Shown here: positions 53,158-63,400 of the stretch, piece by piece | Position numbering within the stretch: position 1 is the stretch's first letter | Layout of the letters: every line of letters starts with the position of its first letter | Program-made: the position numbers and the translations under genes | The notes under the pieces: generated by a model | What the model saw: only the letters and a program-made list of their open reading frames with translations | Databases searched by the model: none | Told to the model about the DNA's origin: nothing | Assembly: GCA_016700115.1 (NCBI GenBank) | Contig: CP064999.1 | Coordinates: 5,513,501 to 5,577,500 of the forward strand | Direction of reading: 5' to 3' | Source of the DNA: Sphingobacteriales bacterium | GTDB taxonomy: Bacteria; Bacteroidota; Bacteroidia; Chitinophagales; UBA2359 | DNA length: 64,000 bases

Positions 53158-54054
53158 TTAGTAAGTCCACATATTGTGTTCTTTTTCGAAAATCTCTTTT
53201 TTGATTTTTTCTGATTCTAATAGGGCATCACGACCTGCAGCATATTCTTGAATTCTTCTGTCCTGAATATTTGAGGCTTTCATGATATAACTTCCAAACA
53301 ATCGCATTTCAAAAATGTCATCCCACGTAAGTTTCATGGCATCATTAGTCGGGCTAAAAACTTCGTTGTTGATAAAGAATGGGCGGAAAGAGGGGTAGTA
53401 TGCCCAAAACATTGCTTTTTGTCCGCGATAATTTCCATTATCGTCAATTACATCCATAATTGGACCAATACCCATAATACGGGCAACCATTGAAGCAGAT
53501 TCTTCATCAAATATCCAATCTTCTTTTAATCGGAACAAACTAACATTCATCCAGTTGAAGTCGTTGGTTACAATTTTTTGGATATATTCATCTTTATCAG
53601 GATCAAATACCTGTACAGTATCAACCGAACCCAATTGGCTTTGGATTTCTTTTAATGATACTTGTTGTTTAAATTCGTCATCCATAAAAATTTTAGCATC
53701 ATTGGGATGTTGATTGATGATATCTAACAACACCTGAATGAATGGATGTTTAGGATAAACAAAAGGAAGATTCATTTTTTGTCGAGTGTCAATTACTCTC
53801 CAAACTCTTTTTTCCCAAAACACATCTGCTTCGCGAATGTGATCATACTGAAGGATTTTTTTCTCTTTAATTGAGTTTTTGTCATAAGCACCATCTCTTA
53901 CAACTGACCCTTCTGTTTCAGAACTTGGCGACTCTTGAGGTTGACCTCCCTGAGCACCACCTTCTTCATAACCTTCTTTGGTTTGTGCAAAGGAGGTAAC
54001 GGTCAACAACAGGGTGAAGCAAAGAAAACTTGCTATCCAAAATAACCTTTTCAT
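53158..54054 (-). CDS. gldN: Gliding motility / T9SS protein GldN
   Basis: 298 residues with a signal peptide (MKRLFWIASFLCFTLLLTVT, SFAQ). Conserved GldN blocks: DGAYDKN, ADVFWEKRVWRVIDTRQKMN, FNWMNVSLFRLKEDWIFDEE, YRGQKAMFWAYYPSFR and YAAGRDALLESEKIKKEIFE. Periplasmic partner of GldK in the ring under the outer membrane. It is the last gene of the operon, 200 nt after gldM with a strong hairpin between, and is followed by a terminator. Confidence 0.95.
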   Translation of the reverse strand: MKRLFWIASFLCFTLLLTVTSFAQTKEGYEEGGAQGGQPQESPSSETEGSVVRDGAYDKNSIKEKKILQYDHIREADVFWEKRVWRVIDTRQKMNLPFVYPKHPFIQVLLDIINQHPNDAKIFMDDEFKQQVSLKEIQSQLGSVDTVQVFDPDKDEYIQKIVTNDFNWMNVSLFRLKEDWIFDEESASMVARIMGIGPIMDVIDDNGNYRGQKAMFWAYYPSFRPFFINNEVFSPTNDAMKLTWDDIFEMRLFGSYIMKASNIQDRRIQEYAAGRDALLESEKIKKEIFEKEHNMWTY

Positions 54055-54214
54055 GGTAAATATCCAGTTTTAATTGTGATTTGCTATTTGATTATTAAAC
54101 GGAGACGATAGTAGTTTAGTATTTATTAGCTATTGTATTTTCTAAATAATCGGAGAAAGCCTTTCAGTATTATAAATCATCGAACAAATAAATCGTAACC
54201 ATTAAAATTTTGTA

Positions 54215-54246
54215 AATTGGGCTGCGTTTTCAGGCGCAGCCCAATT
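54215..54246 (-). other. Intercistronic hairpin between gldM and gldN
   Basis: Perfect 12-bp stem AATTGGGCTGCG / CGCAGCCCAATT with an 8-nt loop, 8 nt after the gldM stop. It lacks a real T run, so mRNA protection or partial termination is more likely than full termination. Confidence 0.75.
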
Positions 54247-54254
54247 AAACAGAA

Positions 54255-55796
54255 TTAGATAATTTTAAAAGAAATAGTCGGCAGTTTTCTAGATCTTCCA
54301 TCAGGACCTTTAGCTCTGATATTGTCTATGTAATAGATACTTCCAACTTTTGCACGATCAATCAGACCTTGACATTGACTACCGAACTTTGAGCCGGAGT
54401 TATTACAAGTAAGAAGGTCTTGTCCTCTTTCTGCAAGGGTAATTTCAAAGCCTTCAACTGAAAACTTAGCATCAAAATCAAAATCTTTAAGTACAGCAGC
54501 AATACCCAACTGAGCTTTTAATTCTCCGGTTTTCAAAGCGCCACCGGCCTTACCACCTAACTCCGGAATGGGGTCCGGTATGTATTTAGCACGAAACTCT
54601 TTTGATCCGTTAACAGGTGATCCGTCTTTAGATTTTCCGCTTAAGTTGATTGAAGCTTTACCGGGAGAGGTAACTCTTACTGTGTATTGTCCGGGGCCAC
54701 TTGCTTTGGTAAGAGAGCCGCCACCACCATTGATACTAACATTAATCTGATCGTCACGAATACCTGTAATAGACGCTGTGATAGGGTTATCAACACCTAT
54801 ATAAAACACATTCATTTTATCGGCAGATACAACAGGAGCATGGTCAGGTCGAGTAGCTACTGTATATTTTGTTGTAAAAGGATAAGATTTTGTATTTCCA
54901 TAACTGTCTTTAGTGGTAATATTACCGGTAATCGAACGTTCACCCACACCACTTGCTGTTTCAGAATAGGTTGCCATTCCGTTTGCATCTAAGGGCAATG
55001 CACGACCACCAAGAGAAATTGAGGGTCGGGACATTGAACTTGAAGCAGCGAGGTATATTTGAGCTTCAAATTTTTCGCCTTGTAATAAATAAGTAGCGTT
55101 GGGAATAACCGCAGGTTGAAACTTATCAAATAAGATGGTGGTTTCACCTACTTTTTCAAACAATTTATCTACAACAATAGCTTCGCTTGAAATAGCATCG
55201 TTTTGAAATTTGGTAAGCAATGTTCGAACAGCCTGTGCAGGCATTTGGTAAAACATATACTCAGACCAGTTTTTCTTGGTACTATTGGCAGGAACTTCCT
55301 CAACATTAAGAGGCAACGCTTCTAAAATAACTTTTTGTTCTGCCGGATCAGTTAAAAGTTCAGAAAACTTTTTGCGATATTCAAGTATTTTACTTTGTAG
55401 TTCTTCGCCGGTTTTTTCTACAACAAATATTCTTGTAGGAGTGTCCTGGTCATCCGCCCGCTTAAGATCCCCTTTTTCAGGGTCAATACCTATTGCATCC
55501 ACCAATTTTTGGTCTAAGCCAGAAACATAGGTATTAAAATCAGCCGAAAGTTTTCTGGCTTCTTCTGCTGCTGCTAAATATTCTTCTCCGCGTTTTTCTT
55601 TTTCGACTTTAGCCGCAAAGGCTGCCATCGTATTATTTACTTTCTGAGTAATTGAAACATTCGAGTTATCAATACCCTTGCGTATTAATCTGAAAGCGTT
55701 AAGAATTTCCGCGGATACATTTAATGCAAGCAGAGCAGTTAACACCAAATACATGATGTTAATCATCTGCTGCCGAGGTTCCTTTGGAATTGACAT
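54255..55796 (-). CDS. gldM: T9SS motor protein GldM
   Basis: 513 residues. One N-terminal transmembrane helix (INIMYLVLTALLALNVSAEI) preceded by PRQQ, whose Arg8 corresponds to the conserved Arg near the start of Flavobacterium GldM. A long periplasmic part of four domains follows: a helical D1 (about 40-200) and beta domains D2-D4 with GVGERSITGNITTKD, YIGVDNPITASITGI, GQYTVRVTSPGKA and PDGRSRKLPTISFKII. With GldL it forms the proton-driven rotary motor of type IX secretion. 66 nt from gldL with no hairpin between. Confidence 0.96.
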   Translation of the reverse strand: MSIPKEPRQQMINIMYLVLTALLALNVSAEILNAFRLIRKGIDNSNVSITQKVNNTMAAFAAKVEKEKRGEEYLAAAEEARKLSADFNTYVSGLDQKLVDAIGIDPEKGDLKRADDQDTPTRIFVVEKTGEELQSKILEYRKKFSELLTDPAEQKVILEALPLNVEEVPANSTKKNWSEYMFYQMPAQAVRTLLTKFQNDAISSEAIVVDKLFEKVGETTILFDKFQPAVIPNATYLLQGEKFEAQIYLAASSSMSRPSISLGGRALPLDANGMATYSETASGVGERSITGNITTKDSYGNTKSYPFTTKYTVATRPDHAPVVSADKMNVFYIGVDNPITASITGIRDDQINVSINGGGGSLTKASGPGQYTVRVTSPGKASINLSGKSKDGSPVNGSKEFRAKYIPDPIPELGGKAGGALKTGELKAQLGIAAVLKDFDFDAKFSVEGFEITLAERGQDLLTCNNSGSKFGSQCQGLIDRAKVGSIYYIDNIRAKGPDGRSRKLPTISFKII

Positions 55797-55862
55797 ATAT
55801 TAACTTTAAATTTAAAAGAAGTGAACAAATTTTGTTTTAAGCAATATCTGCTATAAATTAAA

Positions 55863-56660
55863 TTAACCTTTTGCGCCAATTGCCATTGCGCTCAACATAT
55901 TGCCATATACATTGTTAAGTGTACCCAGGTTTTTAGCCAAATTTGACATTTGTTCTCTGTACTTTTGAGTATCGGCTACAGAATCGTTGAGGTTTTGAAT
56001 AGCATTGGTCAAATTGCTGTAAAACTTGTTCATCGCTTTCAAATGGTTGTTCGTGTCTTGCAATTCCAATTCGTAAACAGCATTCAAAGCTGCTAAATTT
56101 TTAGAAACTGCCTGAACTTGCTCTTGGTATTTTTTAGTATTGTCAGCAGCAGACTTCAAATCGTTTGCTACGATAGCAGCGTTTTCATAAGCTACTTTTA
56201 CTTTTGATAATGCTTCTGCAGCTTCACCTGCACTTTTTGCATAGTCTCCTGTGGCTTTTGCAGTACTGGTTACATCAGACATTTTTGATAAATTATCTCC
56301 TAAAGAATTCAAATGTGTTCCCAAACGACCGATTAACTCGTTGTTTACACCTGCTTTAGAAAGTGCTTTATCTAAGCGTGAAGTAACATCACCACTTGGT
56401 TCAGCTGTAAGGGGTTCGATTTTAGAAGCGACATCATCTAAACCGGGATACAATTTTTCCCAATGATATTCGCGGTGAGGTGGGATAAGCGCCTGGATAA
56501 TGAAAATAGATGCTTCCCAAACCATTGCGAGGGGTAGTACGATATTACCCCATTCGTAGTGCATGATTTTCCCTAATGCACCGATGATGATAAAACCTGC
56601 ACCCAAACCAATGAATAGATTTCTGATGTAGGCAAATCCTTTCCTTTCGTAAATAGCCAT
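55863..56660 (-). CDS. gldL: T9SS motor protein GldL
   Basis: 265 residues. Two transmembrane helices (about 12-30, IRNLFIGLGAGFIIIGAL; 39-59, NIVLPLAMVWEASIFIIQAL), then IPPHREYHWEKLYPGLDD and a long cytoplasmic helical part. Glu49 in MVWEAS is the conserved membrane glutamate implicated in proton flow. Forms the pentameric stator-like base around GldM helices. Preceded by a strong hairpin after gldK. Confidence 0.96.
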   Translation of the reverse strand: MAIYERKGFAYIRNLFIGLGAGFIIIGALGKIMHYEWGNIVLPLAMVWEASIFIIQALIPPHREYHWEKLYPGLDDVASKIEPLTAEPSGDVTSRLDKALSKAGVNNELIGRLGTHLNSLGDNLSKMSDVTSTAKATGDYAKSAGEAAEALSKVKVAYENAAIVANDLKSAADNTKKYQEQVQAVSKNLAALNAVYELELQDTNNHLKAMNKFYSNLTNAIQNLNDSVADTQKYREQMSNLAKNLGTLNNVYGNMLSAMAIGAKG

Positions 56661-56723
56661 AGTTTCTTGTAGTTTAGTTTAAATGAGTAAATTTTAAAAA
56701 ATTTTTGTGATTTCAGGTGATTT

Positions 56724-56761
56724 TTCGGTATGCCATTACAAAAAAGCAATGGCATACCGAA
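56724..56761 (-). other. Intercistronic hairpin between gldK and gldL
   Basis: Perfect 14-bp stem TTCGGTATGCCATT / AATGGCATACCGAA with a 10-nt loop. The strand leaving it on the minus side is A-rich, not T-rich, so it is not an intrinsic terminator. Confidence 0.8.
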
Positions 56762-56771
56762 TTGGGAAGAA

Positions 56772-58040
56772 TTAATATTTGTCGTCTATAGAACGTCCCA
56801 AGAAAGTAAGCGTTGAACGGAAACCTACATAGGATTTAGAAGTATCCTGATATTCCCAATGACGGGAACCTGTTTGAATATAATAAGCGATATCTTTCCA
56901 AGATCCTCCGCGAATAACTTTTCTTTTCATGGTTTCTGTGTCTTCTTTGCTTGCATCATATCGGATATCTGTATTCATGTCATGTCCGAAAGCGTCAGCA
57001 TTTTCATAGAAAGCTGTAGAAGTCCATTCTGATACGTTGCCCGCCATATTGTACAAACCGTAATCATTAGGGTGGTATGAATCTGCTCTTACAGTATAGA
57101 ATCCACCATCTTCAGGATAATTCCCACGACCTGGTTTAAAGTTTGCTAACAAGCAGCCTTTGCTGTTACGAACATAAGGTCCTCCCCAAGGATATGGAGC
57201 ACTTTCCATGCCTCCGCGTGCAGCATATTCCCATTCATGTTCAAAGGGAAGACGAAACTCTTCACCCATCGTTTCTCCGTTTTCAGCAGCATAATCTCTC
57301 CACACTTTTGTTCTCCAAGCACAAAATGCATTTGCTTGTACCCAACTTACACCTACAGCAGGATAATCATCAAATGATGGGTGCCAGAAATAGTTTCTGG
57401 TCATCGGCTCATTGTAGGAGTAGGAGAAATCATGAATCCAAACCAAAGTATCAGGGTAAATTTTTACTTCTTCTTTGCGGATAAACGAACTTCTTGCATT
57501 TTCACGCATGTCTTTACGAGCAGCAGCTTTCCAATCGTACCATTCATAATTAAACACCAACGAACCGGTATTTAATTCTTTTCTTCCCCAAAACTGATCA
57601 CCACCTGTGTAAAACATAGATTCTAAAGCAGGTCCGTCACCTGTGCCTGACCAATCAATCGGATATGTCCAGTCAAGTTTTTTATTTCCGTCTTCATCTT
57701 CGGTAAAATGATCTAATAAAGTATGGGCCATGGAATCCCGTACATAATGTACGAATTGGCGATACTCATTATTGGTAATTTCAGTATCGTCCATATAAAA
57801 ACCCTGAATTGATTTTGCACGGGTTCTTTGAATGAGCGAGTTATTTACATCTTCATCGCTCGGGCCGGAATGAAAAGTACCTGATGGAATGTAAACCATG
57901 CCGAATGGATTTATATGATCCCATTTCGGACGGTCTTGCACCCCTACTAATTGGCCATTACTTTGCGTGCCAGATTTTTGGCAGCCTGCCGAAGCCATTA
58001 ACGCAGTGATGACAATGCAAATTAATGCTAATTTTTTCAT
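56772..58040 (-). CDS. gldK: T9SS ring lipoprotein GldK
   Basis: 422 residues. Lipoprotein signal with Cys20 in MASAGCQKSG. FGE-sulfatase-like (SUMF1) domain: FGMVYIPSGTFHSGPSDED, DDTEITNNEYRQFVHY, AVGVSWVQANAFCAWRTKVW, EFRLPFEHEWEYAARGGMES, YNMAGNVSEWTSTAFY and RKVIRGGSWKDIAYYIQ. In T9SS it forms a periplasmic ring with GldN on the inner face of the outer membrane. First of the gldKLMN run, 134 nt after porP. Confidence 0.96.
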   Translation of the reverse strand: MKKLALICIVITALMASAGCQKSGTQSNGQLVGVQDRPKWDHINPFGMVYIPSGTFHSGPSDEDVNNSLIQRTRAKSIQGFYMDDTEITNNEYRQFVHYVRDSMAHTLLDHFTEDEDGNKKLDWTYPIDWSGTGDGPALESMFYTGGDQFWGRKELNTGSLVFNYEWYDWKAAARKDMRENARSSFIRKEEVKIYPDTLVWIHDFSYSYNEPMTRNYFWHPSFDDYPAVGVSWVQANAFCAWRTKVWRDYAAENGETMGEEFRLPFEHEWEYAARGGMESAPYPWGGPYVRNSKGCLLANFKPGRGNYPEDGGFYTVRADSYHPNDYGLYNMAGNVSEWTSTAFYENADAFGHDMNTDIRYDASKEDTETMKRKVIRGGSWKDIAYYIQTGSRHWEYQDTSKSYVGFRSTLTFLGRSIDDKY

Positions 58041-58174
58041 GGGACAAGTTTTGTTTTATTTTATACTTATTTTTGTTAATAATTGTTTTCCGGCTCGTAA
58101 AAATAGGTCTTTTTAATATTTCAACCAAACTTTTAGGTTTATTTAGAAAATTTCAAGGGTAAATCGCACTTTTT

Positions 58175-59161
58175 TTACAAAAATCTGGGATTGTAAATAG
58201 TTTTACCTCTACTTTCTGGCACAAAATCTAAGATTTTATAATGAACAACTAACTCATGAGATCCCGAATTGAAACTTCGCAATTTTGAGATTCCAATGTC
58301 GTAAGCATAAGAAATCAACCATTTTTTACCTAAACTTATTCCGGCAGCTATTGCTACTGCATCGAAAGATTTTTGTTCAAATCCCCTGAATGACACCCCA
58401 CCATGAAACATCCGGTCATAGGTTATCATTGCGCCAAGGTCTAACTGGTATTTTATCAGGTCGGTTTTCATTAACAACGAAGGAGTTAGTCTTAATATTC
58501 TGTTTAAATCAATATCGTATGCAATAGTGGTTAAATAGTTTCTATTATTTTTTACAGATACTTTATTGTCAGCCCAAGTGAATGTATTTCGAGGCTCTAT
58601 TAATTGTTGTACCGATAATCCTATTCTAAAAAATCTGTTTGTAAAAAGAAGTCCTAAATTTATATCCGGAGCAATGGAAGCTTGTGTTCCTACCGGTATT
58701 AAGTTGTCGTTATGATTAATACTTCCATTTTCATAATTTCCATCCGGTGAAATAAATCTATCACCTCGCCATCCCTTTTGAATAAATCCTATCTGAATAC
58801 CTCCGGAAATTATTGAAGATTTTCCAATTGCTTTTGAATAAGCATAGTTCAGATAAACTGAGGTCTTGCGTTCTAATCCTAAAGCGTCATTTAATATGTT
58901 CAATCCTACTCCACTATTCCAAACCGGCATTGGCACATGCACTCCCAAGGTCTGAGTTATCGGTCGTTCGCTTAATCCTAACCACTGTGCTCTAAATGCT
59001 CCTTCTATATTTATACCTTCATTACTGCCACAATATGCAGGATTGTTTACTAATCCTACTAAATTATACTGAGTAAACTGAGTAAACTGTTGCGCCTGTA
59101 TATCAGATTTACTGATTAAAAAAAACATTAAGTATAAAGGGACAAGCTTTATCAATTTCAT
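58175..59161 (-). CDS. T9SS outer-membrane protein PorP/SprF family
   Basis: 328 residues from ATG 59161 (MKLIKLVPLYLMFFLISKSD, IQAQ signal peptide). PorP/SprF family marks: QFTQYNLVGLVNNPAYCGSN, WLGLSERPITQTLGVHVPMP, SGVGLNILNDALGLERKTSV and PDINLGLLFTNRFFRIGLSV, with a beta-barrel of alternating residues ending YKILDFVPESRGK. Head of the gld operon, as in Porphyromonas and many other Bacteroidota. An upstream in-frame start at 59185 is less likely. Confidence 0.93.
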   Translation of the reverse strand: MKLIKLVPLYLMFFLISKSDIQAQQFTQFTQYNLVGLVNNPAYCGSNEGINIEGAFRAQWLGLSERPITQTLGVHVPMPVWNSGVGLNILNDALGLERKTSVYLNYAYSKAIGKSSIISGGIQIGFIQKGWRGDRFISPDGNYENGSINHNDNLIPVGTQASIAPDINLGLLFTNRFFRIGLSVQQLIEPRNTFTWADNKVSVKNNRNYLTTIAYDIDLNRILRLTPSLLMKTDLIKYQLDLGAMITYDRMFHGGVSFRGFEQKSFDAVAIAAGISLGKKWLISYAYDIGISKLRSFNSGSHELVVHYKILDFVPESRGKTIYNPRFL

Positions 59162-59464
59162 ACAGATGGTTAAACGACAAGGCATTTATATTTATTGAGT
59201 CGATCGAAAAATTTTTTTTAACCTCTGCAACTTTACTTCTATAAATCACGTCTTTCCTTAATGATTTTTTGCGCTTCTTAAACCCTAACGGAAATATTGT
59301 TTAGCAAATTGCTTGAATTCGTACAAAAATCTGTTTTTTTTGTGCCAATTCAGGTAAAAGTCTGCTTGCTATACGTATATTGTCTTCTAACTGTCAATTT
59401 TAGTAACGATTTTTATTGTAAAACATTTTTCACTTCGGCCAGTGGAACCTTGTTCTTTATTGGC

Positions 59465-59964
59465 TCATTTTTCCTCATCTACGGCTAAAAGCTTAACCTG
59501 TCTGTTGATTCTCTCTTCCAGTGAAATAAAAGTTTCTGTTCTTTGTATTCCTGTGATATTTTGAATTTTGTCGTGCAATAAATCCTTAAGATGTTTTGTA
59601 TCCCGGCATATCACCTTTAAAAAGATGCTGTAATTTCCTGTTGTATAATTTAACCCTACAATTTCAGGGACAGACTTTAATTTTGCTACTACATCCTCAT
59701 ACATAGAACTTTGCTGCAGGTAGATTCCAATAAAAGCTGATATATCAAAGCCTAATTTTACAGGATCAACAATTAATTGTTGGCTTTTGACAATTCCCAT
59801 TTGTTCCATTTTTTTACTCGTACATGTATTGTGCCCGCCGATACATAAAGCATCTCACCAATTTTAGTATATGCTATTTTAGCATCTTCAACCAAAATTG
59901 ATAAGATTTGTAAATCAAGCTTGTCCAGTTTTAAATGTTCCTGATTATCAAATTCGTAATTCAT
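59465..59964 (-). pseudogene. Lrp/AsnC-type regulator, frameshifted
   Basis: Winged-helix transcription factor in two frames. 59773-59964 gives the DNA-binding half (LDKLDLQILSILVEDAKIAY; KIGEMLYVSAGTIHVRVKK) and 59465-59809 the effector-binding RAM half (VDPVKLGFDISAFIGIYLQQ to LLAVDEEK). They join at a run of seven A near 59811 where eight would continue VKKMEQMGIVKSQQ. Total about 166 residues, standard length. The rest of the gene is well preserved, so either a recent loss or a one-base sequencing error is likely. Confidence 0.85.
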
Positions 59965-60055
59965 AAACTTATTTTTATGGGCTATTTAGATAAATTGCAA
60001 AAATAAGCCCATTTTATTAAACAATCTGTAAATTTTATAAATTTTTATTGATAAA

Positions 60056-60087
60056 TTTGCACAAAATCAGGAGTTGCTTTAACTTTG
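60056..60087 (+). promoter_or_regulatory. Promoter of the tRNA-like gene
   Basis: TTTG at 60056-60059 and TAACTTTG at 60080-60087, 20 nt apart, an excellent match to the Bacteroidota -33/-7 promoter. The tRNA begins 38 nt downstream. Confidence 0.75.
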
Positions 60088-60125
60088 CATCAACAACTAA
60101 GTTTAAATAATCTTAGGTTGAACAA

Positions 60126-60258
60126 TGTAGGGTGACGAAATTGGCAGACGTACCCTCCTGTCTCGGGGGTGGAGAGTTCGGCAAAAATTCCAATAATTAT
60201 CTTTAAGGTTACTATTGGAACTAATCGCTCCTTGAAGGTTCGAATCCTTCTCCTACAG
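60126..60258 (+). tRNA. Class II tRNA with 64-nt variable arm, anticodon GUC by position
   Basis: A complete cloverleaf can be drawn. Acceptor TGTAGGG (60126-60132) with TCCTACA (60251-60257); D-arm ACG/CGT enclosing a class II type loop (AAATTGGCAGA); anticodon stem CCCTC / GGGGG (60153-60157, 60165-60169) with loop CTGTCTC; T-arm GAAGG-TTCGAAT-CCTTC (60234-60250); discriminator G at 60258. The anticodon reads GUC, that of Asp, and C38 and G73 also fit AspRS, but the body is of Leu/Ser type. U37 is abnormal. The variable region 60170-60233 is 64 nt, with GGAG/CTCC at its base and an internal 8-bp hairpin TTCCAATA / TATTGGAA. CCA is not fully encoded. The charged amino acid is uncertain: Asp, Ser, or none. 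Confidence 0.7.
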
Positions 60259-60274
60259 CAAACTTTTGTAAATT

Positions 60275-60306
60275 AAAAGCGTCGGGGCTATGTCCGGCGC
60301 TTTTTT
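60275..60306 (+). terminator. Terminator of the tRNA-like gene
   Basis: AAAAGCGTCGG (60275-60285) pairs with CCGGCGCTTTT (60294-60304, one G-U) and runs into a T tract. Confidence 0.8.
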
Positions 60307-60404
60307 GTTTAAAAATCCTATGCTGTTGATATGTTTTGTACTGTCTAAACCGATAAGTTAGTACCCATCAATTTTAGAAGATTTTTTCTTTTTGAATTTT
60401 AAAT

Positions 60405-60443
60405 AAAAAAGCCGCCCATTCTTTTTAGAGAATGAGCGGCTTT
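60405..60443 (-). terminator. Terminator of the SprB-repeat gene
   Basis: AAAGCCGC-CATTCT and AGAATG-GCGGCTTT, T-rich on the minus strand, 25 nt after the stop at 60468. Confidence 0.8.
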
Positions 60444-60467
60444 AATATTAATCAAATGAACAATGGA

Positions 60468-63400
60468 CTATCTCGACAGTACCATTTTTTCAGTGATTAC
60501 AGTTCCGTTGTTCATGGTCATTCGACAAATATACACCCCGTCGGGCAATAATCCTGCATTGAACTTCAGGGTTGCAGGAGTTGCAGCGACCAGTTCGCCG
60601 TTAAATATCTGACCTATCCACTCGCCTTTGATACTGTAAACATCCAATCGGGCAAGTCCGTTACTACCGGATTGCATTTCAATATTCGTTTCTTCCTTGA
60701 AAGGATTGGGATAGATAAACATACTACATTCATCTTCTGCAATCTTTCCACGTCCACGTTGTTGCAACGGCACCCAGAACCAGCCAATAGTTCCTTGTGA
60801 AGGATTACTTGAATCGGTTATCGTTACAATATACCATCCAGAAACCAAACCGGTGATTGTACTTAAGCCCACTCCGGAGGTAGGTCCGGTATAGCCTGTA
60901 GGACCACTCCATTCATAAGTATATGGGCCGGTACCTCCAATGACAAACAATTGAATAGCACCTGTTCCATTACCGTTGTCTGAACTAATCGTATAATCGA
61001 AGATATTGACCAATTCATTGGCATTCGGAGTTGTATTGCTCGTAAAGGTCAGTTCACTGCTTCCACAACCGTTTGCATCTGTTACTGTCAGGTTCCATTG
61101 CGCACCCTCTGAATAAATTACTGTAATAACACCGGGCGAAGTTACCTGATAAGTTACATATCCAATGTTGTTCCACTGATAATTGTAGGGCAATGTTCCT
61201 CCATTGAATATGATGGTGGCTACATTGTAGAATGTAGGAATAACCCCGTTATTACCTTCGTTGACTTCACCATTTGACAATACCTGGAACTGAGGCGGTT
61301 CGGTTACTGTCACACTTCCTGTAAATGTACAGTTGTTAGCGTCAGTTACGGTATAGGTATAGTTGCCGGAAGACAATTGAGTAGCCGTAGCTGTAGTTTG
61401 TCCATTGCTCCATAAGTAGCTGTACGGAGGCGTTCCTCCTACTCCTGTTGCAGTAGCAGATGCATCGTTATCACCAAAACACAACAGATTTGAATTGGTG
61501 CTCAAAGCATTTAGTACTGTTGGTTCGGCAAACGGAATGTTGAAAACCTCTTCACAATTGTTTGCATCTGTTACAGTTACACTATGAGTTCCTCCACTAA
61601 GTCCGGTAGCTGTATTTCCAGTTTGACCGTTGCTCCATAAGTAACTGAATGGAGGAGTTCCGCCGGCGGGTGTTAAAATAATACTTCCATTAGCATCCCC
61701 ATTACAAAGTATAGGAACTTGGAGATTGGTTGAAGTAATGGCTGCCGGTTCTAAAACAGCTAAATTGGGTAAGACGAATGTACAGTTATGTGAATCTGTT
61801 ACTGTAACACTATAGGTTCCACCGCTTAGTCCTGTTGCTGTAATTCCGGTTTGACCATTATTCCATAAGTAACTGTATGGTGGTGTTCCACCTTGTGGTG
61901 TCAAAGCAATTGTTCCGTTTCCATCTCCGTTACAAAGCAAGTTAACCGTGTTGTTTGCTGCAAGTAATGGGTTGGGTTCAGTAACAGCTATTGTCTGAGT
62001 TTTAGCACAATTGTTTGCATCCGTAATGGTCAGCGTATAACTTCCTGCTGTCAGGTTGCTGATAGAAACAGTCGTTTGACCATTGCTCCACAGATAGCTG
62101 TACGGAGGTGTTCCACCCCCTGCAACTAATGCTATTGCACCATTTGCACTTCCGTTACACAGAGCATTTGTTACAACAATATTGTTAAATGCTATCTCGG
62201 TAGGCTGCGTAATTGTTACCGATATTACTTCATCACAGTTATTGGCATCAGTTACAGTAACCGTATGTAATCCCGCATTTAAGCCGGTAGCATTTGTTCC
62301 TGTTTGTCCATTGCTCCACAAATAGGTATAAGGAGGAGTACCAAGTGAGGCAATAACATTTGCCGTACCATTGGTATCGCCAAAGCAATTGAGCATTGCA
62401 GGTGCAGGAATATTCAATGTTAATGGCGGAATGAGGTTGATATCAACGGTATGCGTAATTACACATCCATTTCCAAAAGATACCACTAAGTTATAAGTAC
62501 CCGGAGTTAAGTTGGATGCAACAGGCGTAGTTTGCAGAAGAGCATCATCCCATTGATATTGAACATTACAAATTCCGAACCGGATATCCGGTCGTTTTGT
62601 GTAGTTGTAGTAAGCCTGGGTTAAATCACAACCTCCAAAGCCGTCATCATCGTACATGCCTAAGGTTGATAAGTACGGAGTTTCGGATACTGCTATGGCA
62701 TCATTGTAAAACTCGGCATTTGTCTGTTGATAACAAACATCAATAATAATGTTCGATACTCCGTCCCACTCATAAGTATATCTCAGTTTATGCATATTCC
62801 AGCCGGCAACAGTGGTAACAGGGCCTTCAAAAACAGTAGTACCACTTGGTACAAATGTGCCCGGTACCAATGCGTCCATACTGGTGCATTGCAACTTGAT
62901 AGTAAAGCCATTGATGGGCAGTACGCTAAGTTTTTGTATGACGTTAAAACCTATATAGCTGATTGTGCCTTCGGTCAGTCCGGCCGCCCTTAACTCATCG
63001 GCTGTATATAGGAACTGGAAGCGAACGTCTTCCCAATCTGTGGCATAAGGTGTGAGCTGGTCGGATGTGCCGCCATCAGCAGGTGTGCTGATGAAACTTG
63101 GATTGACACAAGGTCTGCCTCTTGTTCCACATTCCATTTGGACTGTAACAGTAGCAGATCCATCATTTCCTGCACATGAAACATCGGTTGTTGAAGTGAT
63201 GTCCACCTGATTACAGGTAGAGAATGGGAAGATATAGGGATCTTGAAGCCGACCCAATACCGCATCAGGTTGGAAACGAAGTGTATCTAAGCTTTCCGGG
63301 TCTTCAGGTGCAGTTAACACATAAACCTCGTCTTCACTGGCATCATACATTTCGAATTGTATAGGTTTACCAATAGAGGTTTCATCACCATATACATTCA

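Noticed and set aside
59297..59488. Plus-strand frame of 63 residues
   Set aside because: It overlaps the end of the regulator gene on the opposite strand and starts in the AT-rich leader of porP. No supporting signal.
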